In this document: in pieces, positions 36,865-45,631 of the stretch
Position numbering within the stretch: position 1 is the stretch's first letter
How the letters are laid out: each line of letters opens with the position of its first letter
NCBI GenBank assembly: GCA_014649575.1
Contig: BMTH01000013.1
Coordinates: forward strand, 1 to 64,000
Direction: 5' to 3'
Length of the DNA stretch: 64,000 nucleotides
DNA from: Streptomyces griseoincarnatus
GTDB lineage: Bacteria; Actinomycetota; Actinomycetes; Streptomycetales; Streptomycetaceae
Program-made: the position numbers and the translations under genes
Notes under the pieces: model-generated
Databases searched by the model: none
What the model was told of the DNA's origin: nothing
What the model saw: the letters and a program-made list of their open reading frames with translations, nothing else

Positions 36865-37665
36865 ATGTCCCACACCGCTCACATACGCAGCCACCGGAAG
36901 CCCCGCCGCACCGCGACCTCCACGATCGCCGTGCGGGCCGGAGTTGCCGGTGGCGTCCTCAGCACCCTGGCAGTGGCCGGGGCGTCCAGCGCGGCCAGCG
37001 CGGCCGAGCCGGTGACGCAGACCCTTGAACTGCCCACCCTGACGGCCGACCTGGCCGCCCAGGTCGCCCAGTCCGCGGACGCCACCCAGCAGGCGGCCGC
37101 GAACTACCAGCTGCAGGCCGAGCGTGACGCGGCGGCCGCCGAGGCCGCGAAGCAGGCCAAGGCGGACCTGGCGGAGGCCAAGAAGAAGGCCGAGGCGAGG
37201 AAGAAGGCGGCCGAGGAGGCCCGCCAGGCGGCGGCCGAGCGCGCGGCGCGTGACGCCGAGCGCCCTTCGCTCACCACGACCGCGACCGCGAGCGTCTCCG
37301 CGCCGTCCAGCGGCAGCGTCGGGACCGTCCTCGCCTTCCTCCAGGCGCAGGTGGGCGACGCCTACGTCATGGGCGCCACCGGCCCCAACGCCTGGGACTG
37401 CTCCAGCCTGGTGCAGGCCGCGTTCAAGCAGGTCGGTGTGGACCTGCCGCGCGTCTCCCAGGACCAGTCGATGGTGGGCACCGACATCCCGCTGTCGCAG
37501 ATCCAGGCCGGCGACATCCTGTACTGGGGCGGCAAGGGCTCCGCGTACCACGTGGGCGTCTACATCGGGAACGGCCAGTACCTGGACGCCGCCAACCCCT
37601 CGAAGGGCGTCGTCATCCAGGACCTCTCCGGCTACCCGGCGTCGGGCGCCGTCCGCGTGCTCTGA
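36865..37665 (+). CDS. Secreted NlpC/P60 (C40) peptidoglycan endopeptidase
   Basis: The product has 266 residues. A long Sec signal (RKPRRTATSTIAVRAGVAGG, cleavage near SAASA|A) precedes a charged alpha-helical coiled-coil (residues about 75-135, rich in Ala/Lys/Glu). A Ser/Thr linker and a C-terminal NlpC/P60 domain follow, with the catalytic Cys179 in WDCSSLVQAAF and His in YHVGVYIGNG. This resembles RipA-like cell-wall hydrolases. Start choice is not certain: in-frame GTG 36808 and ATG 36835 are also open, but only 36865 starts near the n-region. It probably cleaves peptide stems during growth. Confidence 0.88.
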   Translation: MSHTAHIRSHRKPRRTATSTIAVRAGVAGGVLSTLAVAGASSAASAAEPVTQTLELPTLTADLAAQVAQSADATQQAAANYQLQAERDAAAAEAAKQAKADLAEAKKKAEARKKAAEEARQAAAERAARDAERPSLTTTATASVSAPSSGSVGTVLAFLQAQVGDAYVMGATGPNAWDCSSLVQAAFKQVGVDLPRVSQDQSMVGTDIPLSQIQAGDILYWGGKGSAYHVGVYIGNGQYLDAANPSKGVVIQDLSGYPASGAVRVL

Positions 37666-37685
37666 TCCACGCCTTAACGGACCGA

Positions 37686-37716
37686 AGGGCCGCTGCCTCA
37701 CCGAGGCGGCGGCCCT
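37686..37716 (+). terminator. 13-bp hairpin after the NlpC/P60 gene
   Basis: Arms 37686-37698 and 37704-37716 pair with one G-U wobble around a 5-base loop, 20 bases after the stop codon, in the orientation expected for a Streptomyces terminator. Confidence 0.7.
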
Positions 37717-37862
37717 CCGTGCTCTCCGGCCCGCCCGCCGGGGCAAGATCACCGTATTGCCCGAATTGCACCCCGGATCCCGTGCGTTGACGGCGCGCCC
37801 GGAGCTGTCGTGCCGTCCGCCGCGCCCCGTGACAGGCCCTCACGGGGCCCCGGAACCACGAC

Positions 37863-37899
37863 GGGGGCCGGCGGTCCGCCGAGGCGGACTCCGGCCCCC
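37863..37899 (-). terminator. Interrupted hairpin ending the LAXTG gene
   Basis: Two complementary blocks, 9 bp (37863-37871 with 37891-37899) and 7 bp (37874-37880 with 37883-37889), stack around a small internal loop and end 26 bases after the stop of the minus-strand gene at 37926. Confidence 0.55.
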
Positions 37900-37925
37900 A
37901 CAGGGGCGTCACAGCGACGCGTGCG

Positions 37926-39590
37926 TCAGACGGCTGCCTCTCCGTCACGGCCGGCACGGCGGCGCTGGTACGCCACGACGGCCGCGCCGAGCCCCAGTGC
38001 GAGCACCGCGGCGCCGCTGAGCAGGCCCACACCCTGGGCGCCGGTGAGCGCCAGACCGCCGTCGGCGTCGTCGCCCGGACCGCCGCCGGACGCGGGGTCG
38101 GTGCCGTCGTCGTCCGTGCCGCCGCCGGAGCCGTCACCGTCACCGGAGCCGGGGGCCGACGGGTCGCCCGAGGGGCCTCCGTCGGAGCCGCCCGTGCCGT
38201 CGTCGCCCGGCTCGCCGGGGGCGTTCAGCACGATCCACGCGACGTCGTTCGACGGGTCGGAGTCGAAGGGGTTGTCCCAGTCGGGCATCGCCACCCGCCC
38301 CCTGGCGCCCTCCACGACCTCGTCGACGCGCAGCTCGAACGGGAAGGTGAGCCGGGCGTCCTCCAGCAGCGGGGTCGCCACCGAGCAGCGGTGGCCGGGC
38401 ACGCTGCCGTCGACGGTGATGGCCCGGCACTGCTTGGGCGCCGTCGTGACGGTCGCCCCCTCTGGCGCGACCACCGTGAAGGAGAACGGCTCCCCGCCGG
38501 AGCGGAGCGCGCTGATCCAGGCCGGTCCGTTGTTGGCGAACCCGATCTCCGCCGTGACCGTGTCCCCGGCCTCGCCGGACGCGGAGGCGCCGGTGAGCGC
38601 CAGGTCGTAGGTGTTGGTCGTCGGCAGGTCCAGCTCGGCGTACCTGGTGTACTGCGCCGGGTCCGCCTCCCCGGCACGCTCCAGCGTCAGGTCGGGACCG
38701 CTGCCCTGCCGGCGGCCCTCACCCCGGTGCAGGGTCTCCGCCTCACCCGGCTCCAGTGGCCGGAACGAGTAGGAGAAGATGTCGTGCAGCGCGAAGTCCG
38801 CGGTCCTCACCCGCACCGGACCGGCCGGGGAGTACGCCGCTCCCGCGTCGAGGGTGCCGGGGAAGGTGCAGAGCACCTCGGTGTGCTGACGCAGCAGCGG
38901 GCCGGTGTCCACCACGGACGAGGAGCAGTTGCCGAAGTCGTCCGGGAAGGACAGCCCGCGCGAGCCGTACAGCCGCAGCACCGCGCCCTCGGACGGCAGG
39001 CCGCCGACGTTCATCACGCCCAGCGGCGGCTCGAAGGTCTCGCCGGCCTTCAGGTCCTTGGGCAGGGAGAGTTCACGGTTCAGCAGCTCCGGGCCGCCGA
39101 CGCGCACGTCGACGGTGAGCGGCGTGAAGTCCAGGCCCTCACCCTCGCCGGTGACGACGATCTTCCCGGTGTCGCCGGCCTCGCTGTCGTCGGAGAGGTC
39201 CAGCCGGATGCCGCCGACGCGGTTGAAGGTCGTGCCCGCGTACAGGTCGTAGCCCGAGCACACCGCGACCAGGCCGTCGGCCTCACAGGGCAGGTCGGCC
39301 CGCGCGACGCCCTTCAGCCCACGGGCGTCGATGCGGATCGTGTACTCCCCGCGGTGCACCGACGGGACCTCGCCGTCGCCCTCGAACTCCTCGCCCGGGA
39401 CGTCGATCCGCAGGTCGACCTGCGGCTCCGTGGGGTCGCCGTTGTCCGAGTGGAGGGACAGGTCCACCCGGTCCTCGCCCGTGATCACCACCGGGAGGGG
39501 TGCCTCGGCCGCATGGGCCGCGCCCTGGACCCCGGCCGCGGCCAGCGCCGTGGCGCCTGCCGCCCCCAGCGCCGCGAGCCGCGCGCGCAG
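37926..39590 (-). CDS. LAXTG sortase-substrate surface protein, start uncertain
   Basis: The C-terminus has an acidic Gly/Asp/Ser stalk, the motif LALTG recognised by class E sortases, a membrane helix (LLSGAAVLALGLGAAVVAY) and the basic tail RRRAGRD, so it should be covalently linked to the wall. The body is about 500 residues of repeated beta-sandwich domains with four Cys. The frame upstream of the first GTG (39491) encodes a perfect signal peptide (RLRARLAALGAAGATALAAAG, then VQGAAHAAEA). It is preceded by ATG ACA CAG TAG (39611-39600), so no ATG or GTG start precedes it without a stop. I annotated from a CTG at 39590, with AGGCGAGA close upstream. A nonsense mutation (CAG to TAG) is the alternative. 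Confidence 0.6.
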   Translation of the reverse strand: MRARLAALGAAGATALAAAGVQGAAHAAEAPLPVVITGEDRVDLSLHSDNGDPTEPQVDLRIDVPGEEFEGDGEVPSVHRGEYTIRIDARGLKGVARADLPCEADGLVAVCSGYDLYAGTTFNRVGGIRLDLSDDSEAGDTGKIVVTGEGEGLDFTPLTVDVRVGGPELLNRELSLPKDLKAGETFEPPLGVMNVGGLPSEGAVLRLYGSRGLSFPDDFGNCSSSVVDTGPLLRQHTEVLCTFPGTLDAGAAYSPAGPVRVRTADFALHDIFSYSFRPLEPGEAETLHRGEGRRQGSGPDLTLERAGEADPAQYTRYAELDLPTTNTYDLALTGASASGEAGDTVTAEIGFANNGPAWISALRSGGEPFSFTVVAPEGATVTTAPKQCRAITVDGSVPGHRCSVATPLLEDARLTFPFELRVDEVVEGARGRVAMPDWDNPFDSDPSNDVAWIVLNAPGEPGDDGTGGSDGGPSGDPSAPGSGDGDGSGGGTDDDGTDPASGGGPGDDADGGLALTGAQGVGLLSGAAVLALGLGAAVVAYQRRRAGRDGEAAV

Positions 39591-39778
39591 CCGTCTCGCC
39601 TACTGTGTCATGAAAAGGCTCTTTCGTCGAACGGGACGTGCCCGGCTGGGTCACGTCCCGTTCGACACCGCCCGGAGTCGATCAGTTGTTCACGGACGCG
39701 TCACACGACGATCACGATCCGGCACCGCGTCCGGAGATGCCGGACATGCCCGCCGACTCCGGTCGCGCGCCCGCTGGT

Positions 39779-41062
39779 TCACGCCTTCGGGGCCACCTTG
39801 CTCAGGCCGTTGATGATGCGGTCCATCGCGTCGCCGCCGGTCGGGTCGGTCAGGTTGGCGAGCAGCTTCAGCGTGAACTTCATCAGCATCGGGTGCGTCA
39901 GGCCGCGCTGGGCGGCGATCTGCATGACCTTCGGGTTGCCGATGAGCTTCACGAAGGCGCGGCCGAGCGTGTAGTAGCCCCCGTAGGTGTCCTTCAGGAC
40001 GCGCGGGTAGCGCTGGAGGGCGATCTCCCGCTGGGCCGGGGTGGACCGCGCGTGCGCCTGCACGATGACCTCGGCGGCGATCTGCCCGGACTCCATCGCG
40101 TAGGCGATGCCCTCGCCGTTGAACGGGTTCACCAGGCCGCCCGCGTCGCCGACGAGCAGCAGGCCGCGCGTGTAGTGCGGCTGGCGGTTGAAGGCCATGG
40201 GGAGCGCGGCGCCGCGGATCGGGCCGGTCATGTTCTCGGGGGTGTAGCCCCAGTCCTCCGGCATGGACGCGCACCAGGCCTTGAGCACCTCGCGCCAGTC
40301 CAGTTCCTTGAAGGAGTCGGAGGTGTTGAGCACACCGAGGCCGACGTTGGAGGTGCCGTCGCCCATGCCGAAGATCCAGCCGTAGCCGGGCAGCAGCCGG
40401 TCCTGCGGGCCGCGCCGGTCCCACAGCTCCAGCCAGGACTCCAGGTAGTCGTCCTCGTGGCGGGGCGAGGTGAAGTACGTGCGCACGGCGACGCCCATCG
40501 GGCGGTCCTCGCGCCGGTGCAGGCCCATCGCGAGGGACAGCCGGGTGGAGTTGCCGTCGGCGGCCACCACCAGCGGGGCGTGGAAGGTGACCTCCCGCTT
40601 GTCCTCGCCGAGCTTGGCCTTGACGCCCGTGATGCGGCCGGTGCGGTCGTCGATGACCGGCGCGCCCACGTTGCACCGCTCGTACAGCCGGGCGCCCGCC
40701 TTCTGCGCCTGCCGGGCGAGCTGCTCGTCGAAGTCGTCGCGCTTGCGCACGAGCCCGTAGTCCGGGAAGGAGGCGAGATCCGGCCAGTCGAGCTGGAGGC
40801 GGACGCCGCCGCCGATGATGCGCAGACCCTTGTTGCGCAGCCAGCCGGCCTCCTCGGAGATGTCGATGCCCATCGCCACGAGCTGCTTGGTGGCGCGCGG
40901 GGTCAGGCCGTCGCCGCACACCTTCTCGCGCGGGAACTCGGTCTTCTCCAGCAGGAGGACGTCGAGGCCGGACCGGGCCAGGTGGTAGGCGGTGGTGGAG
41001 CCGGCTGGCCCCGCGCCCACGACGATCACATCTGCGGTGTTGTCGGAGAGGGGCTCGGTCAC
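39779..41062 (-). CDS. Geranylgeranyl reductase family FAD oxidoreductase
   Basis: The product has 427 residues. The N-terminal VIVVGAGPAGSTTAYHLARS is the FAD dinucleotide-binding loop; WVYDGS-like sequences, GDGLTPRA and GDAGGLVNPFNGEGIAYAM match geranylgeranyl reductase-family proteins. The GTG at 41062 has GGGGAG upstream; an earlier GTG at 41113 would add 17 residues. In mycobacteria MenJ of this family saturates the menaquinone side chain. Location near menG, mqnC and complex I makes that the likely role here, giving partially saturated menaquinones. An archaeal-lipid-type function is less likely. Confidence 0.85.
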   Translation of the reverse strand: MTEPLSDNTADVIVVGAGPAGSTTAYHLARSGLDVLLLEKTEFPREKVCGDGLTPRATKQLVAMGIDISEEAGWLRNKGLRIIGGGVRLQLDWPDLASFPDYGLVRKRDDFDEQLARQAQKAGARLYERCNVGAPVIDDRTGRITGVKAKLGEDKREVTFHAPLVVAADGNSTRLSLAMGLHRREDRPMGVAVRTYFTSPRHEDDYLESWLELWDRRGPQDRLLPGYGWIFGMGDGTSNVGLGVLNTSDSFKELDWREVLKAWCASMPEDWGYTPENMTGPIRGAALPMAFNRQPHYTRGLLLVGDAGGLVNPFNGEGIAYAMESGQIAAEVIVQAHARSTPAQREIALQRYPRVLKDTYGGYYTLGRAFVKLIGNPKVMQIAAQRGLTHPMLMKFTLKLLANLTDPTGGDAMDRIINGLSKVAPKA

Positions 41063-41160
41063 GGCGGGATCTCCCCAGAGTTCGAAATCTTCGTGCCGAC
41101 CGGCACTGGACACAGGCAGTCTATTCAGCGGACGTGATCACCCGGCTGAAGGGCTGCCCC

Positions 41161-41667
41161 GTGAACCGAGCACTCCCCGCCGTACGGCTGCGGGTTCCCA
41201 CCGACGAGGACGCCGTCACCTGGCACCGCGTCTTCGCCCACCCCGACGTCATGGAGTTCCACGGCGGCCGGCCGGCGGAGCTGTCGGTCTACGAGGAACT
41301 CACCGCCCGCCAGCGGCGGCACGACGCCGAGCTGGGCTTCTGTCTGTGGAGCATCCTCGACGAGAACGGACAGGTCATCGGCTTCACCGGCGCCCAGCCC
41401 TGGGAGCGCGAGTGGGGCCCCACGGGCGAGATCGAGATCGGCTGGCGGCTCGCCCGCGAGCACTGGGGCAAGGGCTACGTCACGGCGGCGGCCCTGCAGA
41501 CGCTGGACCGGGTGCGGGCGGCGGGCCTGACGGACGTGGTGGCGCTGGTGAAGGCCGGCAACTCCCGCTCGATCGCGGTGACACGGCGGCTGGGCATGCG
41601 GCTCGCGGAGACGCTCACGACGCCCGTGTCCGAGGTCGAGGCCCACGTCTACCGCCTGGACCTCTGA
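41161..41667 (+). CDS. GNAT-family N-acetyltransferase (RimJ/RimL-like)
   Basis: The product has 168 residues. RLRVPTDEDAVTWHRVFAHP starts a RimJ/RimL-type acetyltransferase. The acetyl-CoA loop is LAREHWGKGYVTAA and NSRSIAVTRRLGMRLAET is the conserved end. The GTG at 41161 has GAAGGG upstream; a GTG at 41134 is possible. It is cytoplasmic; the acetylated substrate is unknown. Confidence 0.85.
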   Translation: MNRALPAVRLRVPTDEDAVTWHRVFAHPDVMEFHGGRPAELSVYEELTARQRRHDAELGFCLWSILDENGQVIGFTGAQPWEREWGPTGEIEIGWRLAREHWGKGYVTAAALQTLDRVRAAGLTDVVALVKAGNSRSIAVTRRLGMRLAETLTTPVSEVEAHVYRLDL

Positions 41668-41778
41668 CACACCCCTCCCGCGGTTACGCTGAGTGGCATT
41701 TTGTCACGGATCATCACGCAGTGCTTCCGTCGGGCGCTCCCCCGGCCTACCCTGCCGGTACCGCTGGGGGTGACGTCC

Positions 41779-42132
41779 ATGCGTATGACACCCGAGGGAC
41801 ACGGGACCGGCGACGTGCGCGTGCCGCGCCTGGTCGGGCTGATGGCCGTCGACGCGCGCGAGTCGGCCCGCGCGCGGGGCCTGGTCGTCGACGCGCCCGG
41901 CCGGCCGGACTTCCCGCACACCGTCGTGGACTACGTGGTCCGTCAGTACCCGCAGCCCGGCACGCCCGTGCCCCGCCACTCCGTGGTGCACGTGTGGCTG
42001 GACTTCAGCGAGGGCGAGGGCGGCGGAGGGGTGCGCGAGCCACGCGGTCCGCTGCCGCCGCCGGGCGGGCTGCGGCGCGAGCTGGAGGAACCGGGCACGG
42101 GGGTGCCGCTGGTGGTGCTCAGCTCTCCTTGA
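41779..42132 (+). CDS. Single-PASTA-domain protein
   Basis: The product has 117 residues. VRVPRLVGLMAVDARESARA followed by VVRQYPQPGTPVPRHSVVHVWL is one PASTA unit, the beta-lactam/muropeptide-like module usually found in PknB kinases. No signal or membrane segment is present, so a role outside the cell wall is possible. The C-terminal tail is Gly/Pro-rich. GGGGGTGA precedes the ATG at 41779. Its end overlaps menG by 14 bp in the opposite direction. Confidence 0.75.
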   Translation: MRMTPEGHGTGDVRVPRLVGLMAVDARESARARGLVVDAPGRPDFPHTVVDYVVRQYPQPGTPVPRHSVVHVWLDFSEGEGGGGVREPRGPLPPPGGLRRELEEPGTGVPLVVLSSP

Positions 42133-42814
42133 AGCCCCGGTGCAGTGCCACCACGCCGCCGGTGAGGTTGCGCCAGGCCACCTTGGACCAGCCGGCGCCC
42201 TTCAGCCGCTCGGCCAGCGCGGGCTGGTCGGGCCAGGCGCGGATGGACTCGGCGAGGTAGACGTACGCGTCCGGGTTCGACGACACCGCGCGGGCGACGG
42301 GCGGCAGCGCCCGCATCAGGTACTCGGTGTAGACCGTGCGGAACGGCGTCCACGTCGGGTGCGAGAACTCGCAGATGACGATGCGCCCGCCGGGCCGGGT
42401 CACCCGGTGCATCTCGCGCAGCGCCGCGTCGGTGTCCTGCACGTTGCGCAGGCCGAAGGAGATGGTGACGGCGTCGAACACGTCGTCCTGGAACGGCAGC
42501 CGGGTCGCGTCGCCCGCCGTGTACGGCAGCCAGGCGTTGGCCCGCTTGCCGACCCGGAGCATGCCCTGGGAGAAGTCGCAGGGCACGACGTAGGCGCCGG
42601 TGCGGGCGAAGGGCAGGGAGGAGGTGCCGGTGCCGGCCGCCAGGTCCAGGACCTTCTGCGCGGGACGGGCGTCGACCGCCTCCGCGACCTCCTTGCGCCA
42701 GCGCCGGTCCTGTCCGAGGGACAGCACGTCGTTGGTCAGGTCGTACCGTTCCGCGACGTCGTCGAACATCGAGGCGACTTCGTGCGGCTGCTTGTCCAGG
42801 GATGCGCGGGTCAC
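42119..42814 (-). CDS. menG: Demethylmenaquinone methyltransferase
   Basis: The product has 231 residues. MFDDVAERYDLTNDVLSLGQ and KVLDLAAGTGTSSLPFA are the UbiE/MenG SAM-binding signatures; ISFGLRNVQDTDAALREMHR and GGRIVICEFSHP complete the family pattern. It performs the last step of menaquinone synthesis, C-methylation of demethylmenaquinone. The GTG at 42814 gives VTRASLDKQPHEVA; no ribosome site is evident, and transcripts may be leaderless. Neighbours include mqnC and the GGR-family reductase. Confidence 0.93.
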   Translation of the reverse strand: MTRASLDKQPHEVASMFDDVAERYDLTNDVLSLGQDRRWRKEVAEAVDARPAQKVLDLAAGTGTSSLPFARTGAYVVPCDFSQGMLRVGKRANAWLPYTAGDATRLPFQDDVFDAVTISFGLRNVQDTDAALREMHRVTRPGGRIVICEFSHPTWTPFRTVYTEYLMRALPPVARAVSSNPDAYVYLAESIRAWPDQPALAERLKGAGWSKVAWRNLTGGVVALHRGFKES

Positions 42815-43005
42815 GGGGTCATTCTTGCAGCCCGCCCGTCCGGCACAGGCGTCGGCTCGTCCCGGGCCGTACGGCCTCCCCTCCCGGCGACCAGTACCGC
42901 GTACCGTGTGAGTTCCGCCCGGGAGCACACGAACCCGGCCGTCCGCCCGGAATCCCCGGCGCGTTCGGGGACACGCTGGCGGGGTGAGGACCGCCGGCCG
43001 TGGGG

Positions 43006-43605
43006 TCAGCGGCGCCGGTGGACCAGGCGGCCGCCGACCACGGTGGCCACGCAGGTGGAAGCGCCCTGCCGGACCAGGGCGTCGCGGTCCGGCACGTCGA
43101 ACACCGCGAACCGGGCGGGGCCCCCGGCGGTGAGGGCCGGCAGCAGCACCAGCGGCACCGGGGAGAGCGACGGGGTCCCGGGGAGCGTGGCCGGGCGGGC
43201 CCCGACGGCGAGTCCCGCCCTGCGCACCGCGTCCAGGGCCTCACGCCCGCGGATCTCCCCGGCGACCGCGACCGTCCCGTGGGCCAGCAGGCGCTGCACC
43301 CCGCGGCGCGCGCTGGCGCCCCGTGCGGTGGGCGCGGAGGCGAGGAGGGCCCGCGCCCGCAGCCCGAACAGCGGCTCGGTGCCGAGCCGGTCGGCCTCGC
43401 GCGGGTCGGGGTGGTAGGCCTGCTCCAGCAGTTCCGGACCGTACGGGTTGAGCAGGCCGGGTGTCAGGATGCCGGGCCACCGCCGCACCCGGGCGTCGGG
43501 GTGCGCGGCGGTCAGTTCGTCGTAGGGGCCGACGGCCGCGAGGTGCGCGCCGTCGACCAGGACGGCGGTCCCGGGTGAGGCCTCGGCGACGTGAAGGGTC
43601 AGCAC
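43006..43605 (-). CDS. Amidohydrolase-like protein without metal ligands
   Basis: The product has 199 residues. The end (VATVVGGRLVHRRR) and start (LTLHVAEASPGTAVLVDGAH) match the composite beta-sandwich of amidohydrolases such as imidazolonepropionase. The HxH that normally follows PG(F/L) is missing: WPGILTPGLLNPYGPE has no His pair, and the second half is short. It is therefore probably not a standard metal-dependent hydrolase. The GTG at 43605 lies seven bases after the mqnC stop, so the two are transcribed together, but any role in menaquinone synthesis is a guess. Confidence 0.75.
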   Translation of the reverse strand: MLTLHVAEASPGTAVLVDGAHLAAVGPYDELTAAHPDARVRRWPGILTPGLLNPYGPELLEQAYHPDPREADRLGTEPLFGLRARALLASAPTARGASARRGVQRLLAHGTVAVAGEIRGREALDAVRRAGLAVGARPATLPGTPSLSPVPLVLLPALTAGGPARFAVFDVPDRDALVRQGASTCVATVVGGRLVHRRR

Positions 43606-43612
43606 GGGCCGG

Positions 43613-44812
43613 TCAGTTGGCGGGCAGGAGCTTCAGCTCCGGGTGGGCCGTGCCCCCCTCGATGGCGGTGGACGAGATGTGCGAGACCACGCGGTCGTCG
43701 ACCGGGTCGTTCGCCGGGTCGTCGTGCACCACCAGGTGCTCGTACGTCGTGGAGCGCTGCGCCGGGACCCGGTCCGCCTTGCGGATCAGGTCGATGATCT
43801 CCAGCCGGTTGGAGCGGTGCTTGGCGCCGGCCGAGGAGACCACGTTCTCCTCGAGCATGATCGAGCCGAGGTCGTCCGCGCCGTAGTGCAGGGAGAGCTG
43901 GCCGACCTCCTTGCCGGTGGTCAGCCAGGAGCCCTGGATGTGCGCCACGTTGTCCAGGAAGACCCGGGCGACGGCGATCATCCGCAGGTACTCGAAGAGC
44001 GTGGCCTGGGTGCGGCCCTTCAGGTGGTTGTTCTCCGGCTGGTACGTGTACGGGATGAACGCCCGGAAGCCGCCCGTGCGGTCCTGCACGTCGCGGATCA
44101 TCCGCAGGTGCTCGATCCGCTCGGCGTTGGTCTCGCCGGTGCCCATCAGCATGGTGGAGGTGGACTCCACGCCCAGGTTGTGGGCGATCTCCATGATCTC
44201 CAGCCAGCGCTCGCCGGACTCCTTCAGCGGGGCGATCGCCTTGCGCGGACGCTCCGGGAGCAGTTCGGCGCCGGCGCCGGCGAAGGAGTCGAGACCGGCC
44301 GCGTGGATCCGCGTGATCGCCTCCTCGACGCTCACCTTCGAGATCCGCGCCATGTGCTCGACCTCGCTCGCCCCCAGGCTGTGGATGACGAGCTGCGGGA
44401 ACTCCTTCTTGATGGCCGCGAAGTGCTTCTCGTAGTACTCGACGCCGTAGTCCGGGTGGTGGCCGCCCTGGAACATGATCTGCGTGCCGCCCAGTTCCAC
44501 GGTCTCCGCGCAGCGGCGCAGGATGTCGTCGAGGTCGCGGGTCCAGCCCTTGGCGGTGTCCTTGGGGGCCGCGTAGAACGCGCAGAACCTGCACGCCGTG
44601 ACACACACGTTCGTGTAGTTGATGTTCCGCTCGATGATGTACGTGGCGATGTGCTCGGTGCCCGCGTACCGGCGGCGGCGAGCCGCGTCGGCGGCGGAGC
44701 CCAGAGCGTGCAGCGGGGCGTCGCGGTAGAGGACCAGGGCCTCTTCGGGGGTGATCCGCCCACCGGCGGCGGCACGGTCGAGGACGGGCTGAAGGTCGGC
44801 CTTCTCGGTCAC
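43613..44812 (-). CDS. mqnC: Cyclic dehypoxanthinyl futalosine synthase (radical SAM)
   Basis: The product has 399 residues. Cys70, Cys74 and Cys77 in NVCVTACRFCAFY form the radical SAM cluster site; GWTRDLDDIL and the EVEHMARISK and GLDSFAGAGAELLPERPRK segments are those of MqnC. It cyclises dehypoxanthine futalosine, the radical step of the alternative (futalosine) menaquinone route. The GTG at 44812 leads MTEKADLQP. It is followed seven bases later by the amidohydrolase-like gene; menG is further downstream. Confidence 0.93.
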   Translation of the reverse strand: MTEKADLQPVLDRAAAGGRITPEEALVLYRDAPLHALGSAADAARRRRYAGTEHIATYIIERNINYTNVCVTACRFCAFYAAPKDTAKGWTRDLDDILRRCAETVELGGTQIMFQGGHHPDYGVEYYEKHFAAIKKEFPQLVIHSLGASEVEHMARISKVSVEEAITRIHAAGLDSFAGAGAELLPERPRKAIAPLKESGERWLEIMEIAHNLGVESTSTMLMGTGETNAERIEHLRMIRDVQDRTGGFRAFIPYTYQPENNHLKGRTQATLFEYLRMIAVARVFLDNVAHIQGSWLTTGKEVGQLSLHYGADDLGSIMLEENVVSSAGAKHRSNRLEIIDLIRKADRVPAQRSTTYEHLVVHDDPANDPVDDRVVSHISSTAIEGGTAHPELKLLPAN

Positions 44813-44880
44813 CGGTGTCCCTTTCGCAGGGGTGTGGACGGACGGAATCAGCGTACGTCAGCCGGTTGGACCCGTTGACG

Positions 44881-45618
44881 TCAGGCCGTGTACGCGCCGA
44901 TCAGCAGACCCGCGAAGGCCCCGCTGATCAGGAACGGGCCGAAGGGGATGGACGTCTTGCGGCCCGCCTTGCGGGCGACGACGAGCGCGCCGCCGTACAG
45001 CGCCCCGCACAGGAACCCGGCGAGGGTGCCGAGCAGCACGGTGGGCCATCCGTACCAGCCGAGGACCGCGCCCGCGCCGAGCGCCAGCTTCACGTCGCCG
45101 AAGCCCATCCCAGCCGGGTTGATCAGGAACAGCGCGAAGTAGCCGGCGCCGAGCGCGAGCGCGCCGAAGATGGCGGTCGTCCACTCCCCGGCGTGCTCGG
45201 GGACCAGCGAGGTCAGGCCCAGCAGCGCCAGGGCGGTCGCGGCGAACGGCAGGGTGAGCGGGTCGGGCAGCCGCTGCACCCGGAAGTCGACCATGGCGAG
45301 CAGCACGCCCGCCGGCGCCAGCAGCAGCCACACCGCCAGCTCCGGTCGGGTCCCGGTCGCGGCGGCGAACGCCGCGCACACCAGCGCGGTGACCGTCACG
45401 GGGACGGCGGCGCCCGATCCGTACGGGGCTCCCGCGCACGCCCGGCAGCGGGCCGGGCCGAGCCAGCCGGTGAGCGGGTGCCCCCGCGGGCACGCCGTGC
45501 GCCACTCCTCCCCGGCCGGGACGGCGAACCGGTGGGCGGCGCGGGGCAACAGCGCGCCGGCCGCCGCGCCCCACAGCGCGGCGACGGCGACCAGCGCGTA
45601 CTCCAGCCCGTCGGTCAT
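44881..45618 (-). CDS. A24-family prepilin peptidase
   Basis: The product has 245 residues with about seven hydrophobic segments. The catalytic Asp pair is Asp111 in AMVDFRVQRLPDP and Asp175 in GMGFGDVKLALG. An N-terminal Cys-rich region (CPRGHPLTGWLGPARCRACA) resembles that of bifunctional PilD enzymes, though the methylase part is short. The ATG at 45618 gives a first segment in the membrane. It should process the pilin and TadE-like substrates encoded at 54.7-55.8 kb, which carry the expected Gly|xxxxGlu sites. Confidence 0.88.
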   Translation of the reverse strand: MTDGLEYALVAVAALWGAAAGALLPRAAHRFAVPAGEEWRTACPRGHPLTGWLGPARCRACAGAPYGSGAAVPVTVTALVCAAFAAATGTRPELAVWLLLAPAGVLLAMVDFRVQRLPDPLTLPFAATALALLGLTSLVPEHAGEWTTAIFGALALGAGYFALFLINPAGMGFGDVKLALGAGAVLGWYGWPTVLLGTLAGFLCGALYGGALVVARKAGRKTSIPFGPFLISGAFAGLLIGAYTA

Positions 45619-45631
45619 TCCGTACGGCCGC

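Noticed and set aside
39492..39611. ATG at 39611 as an ordinary start for the surface protein
   Set aside because: It is followed after three codons by an in-frame TAG (39602-39600), so it cannot give the signal peptide without readthrough or a changed base.
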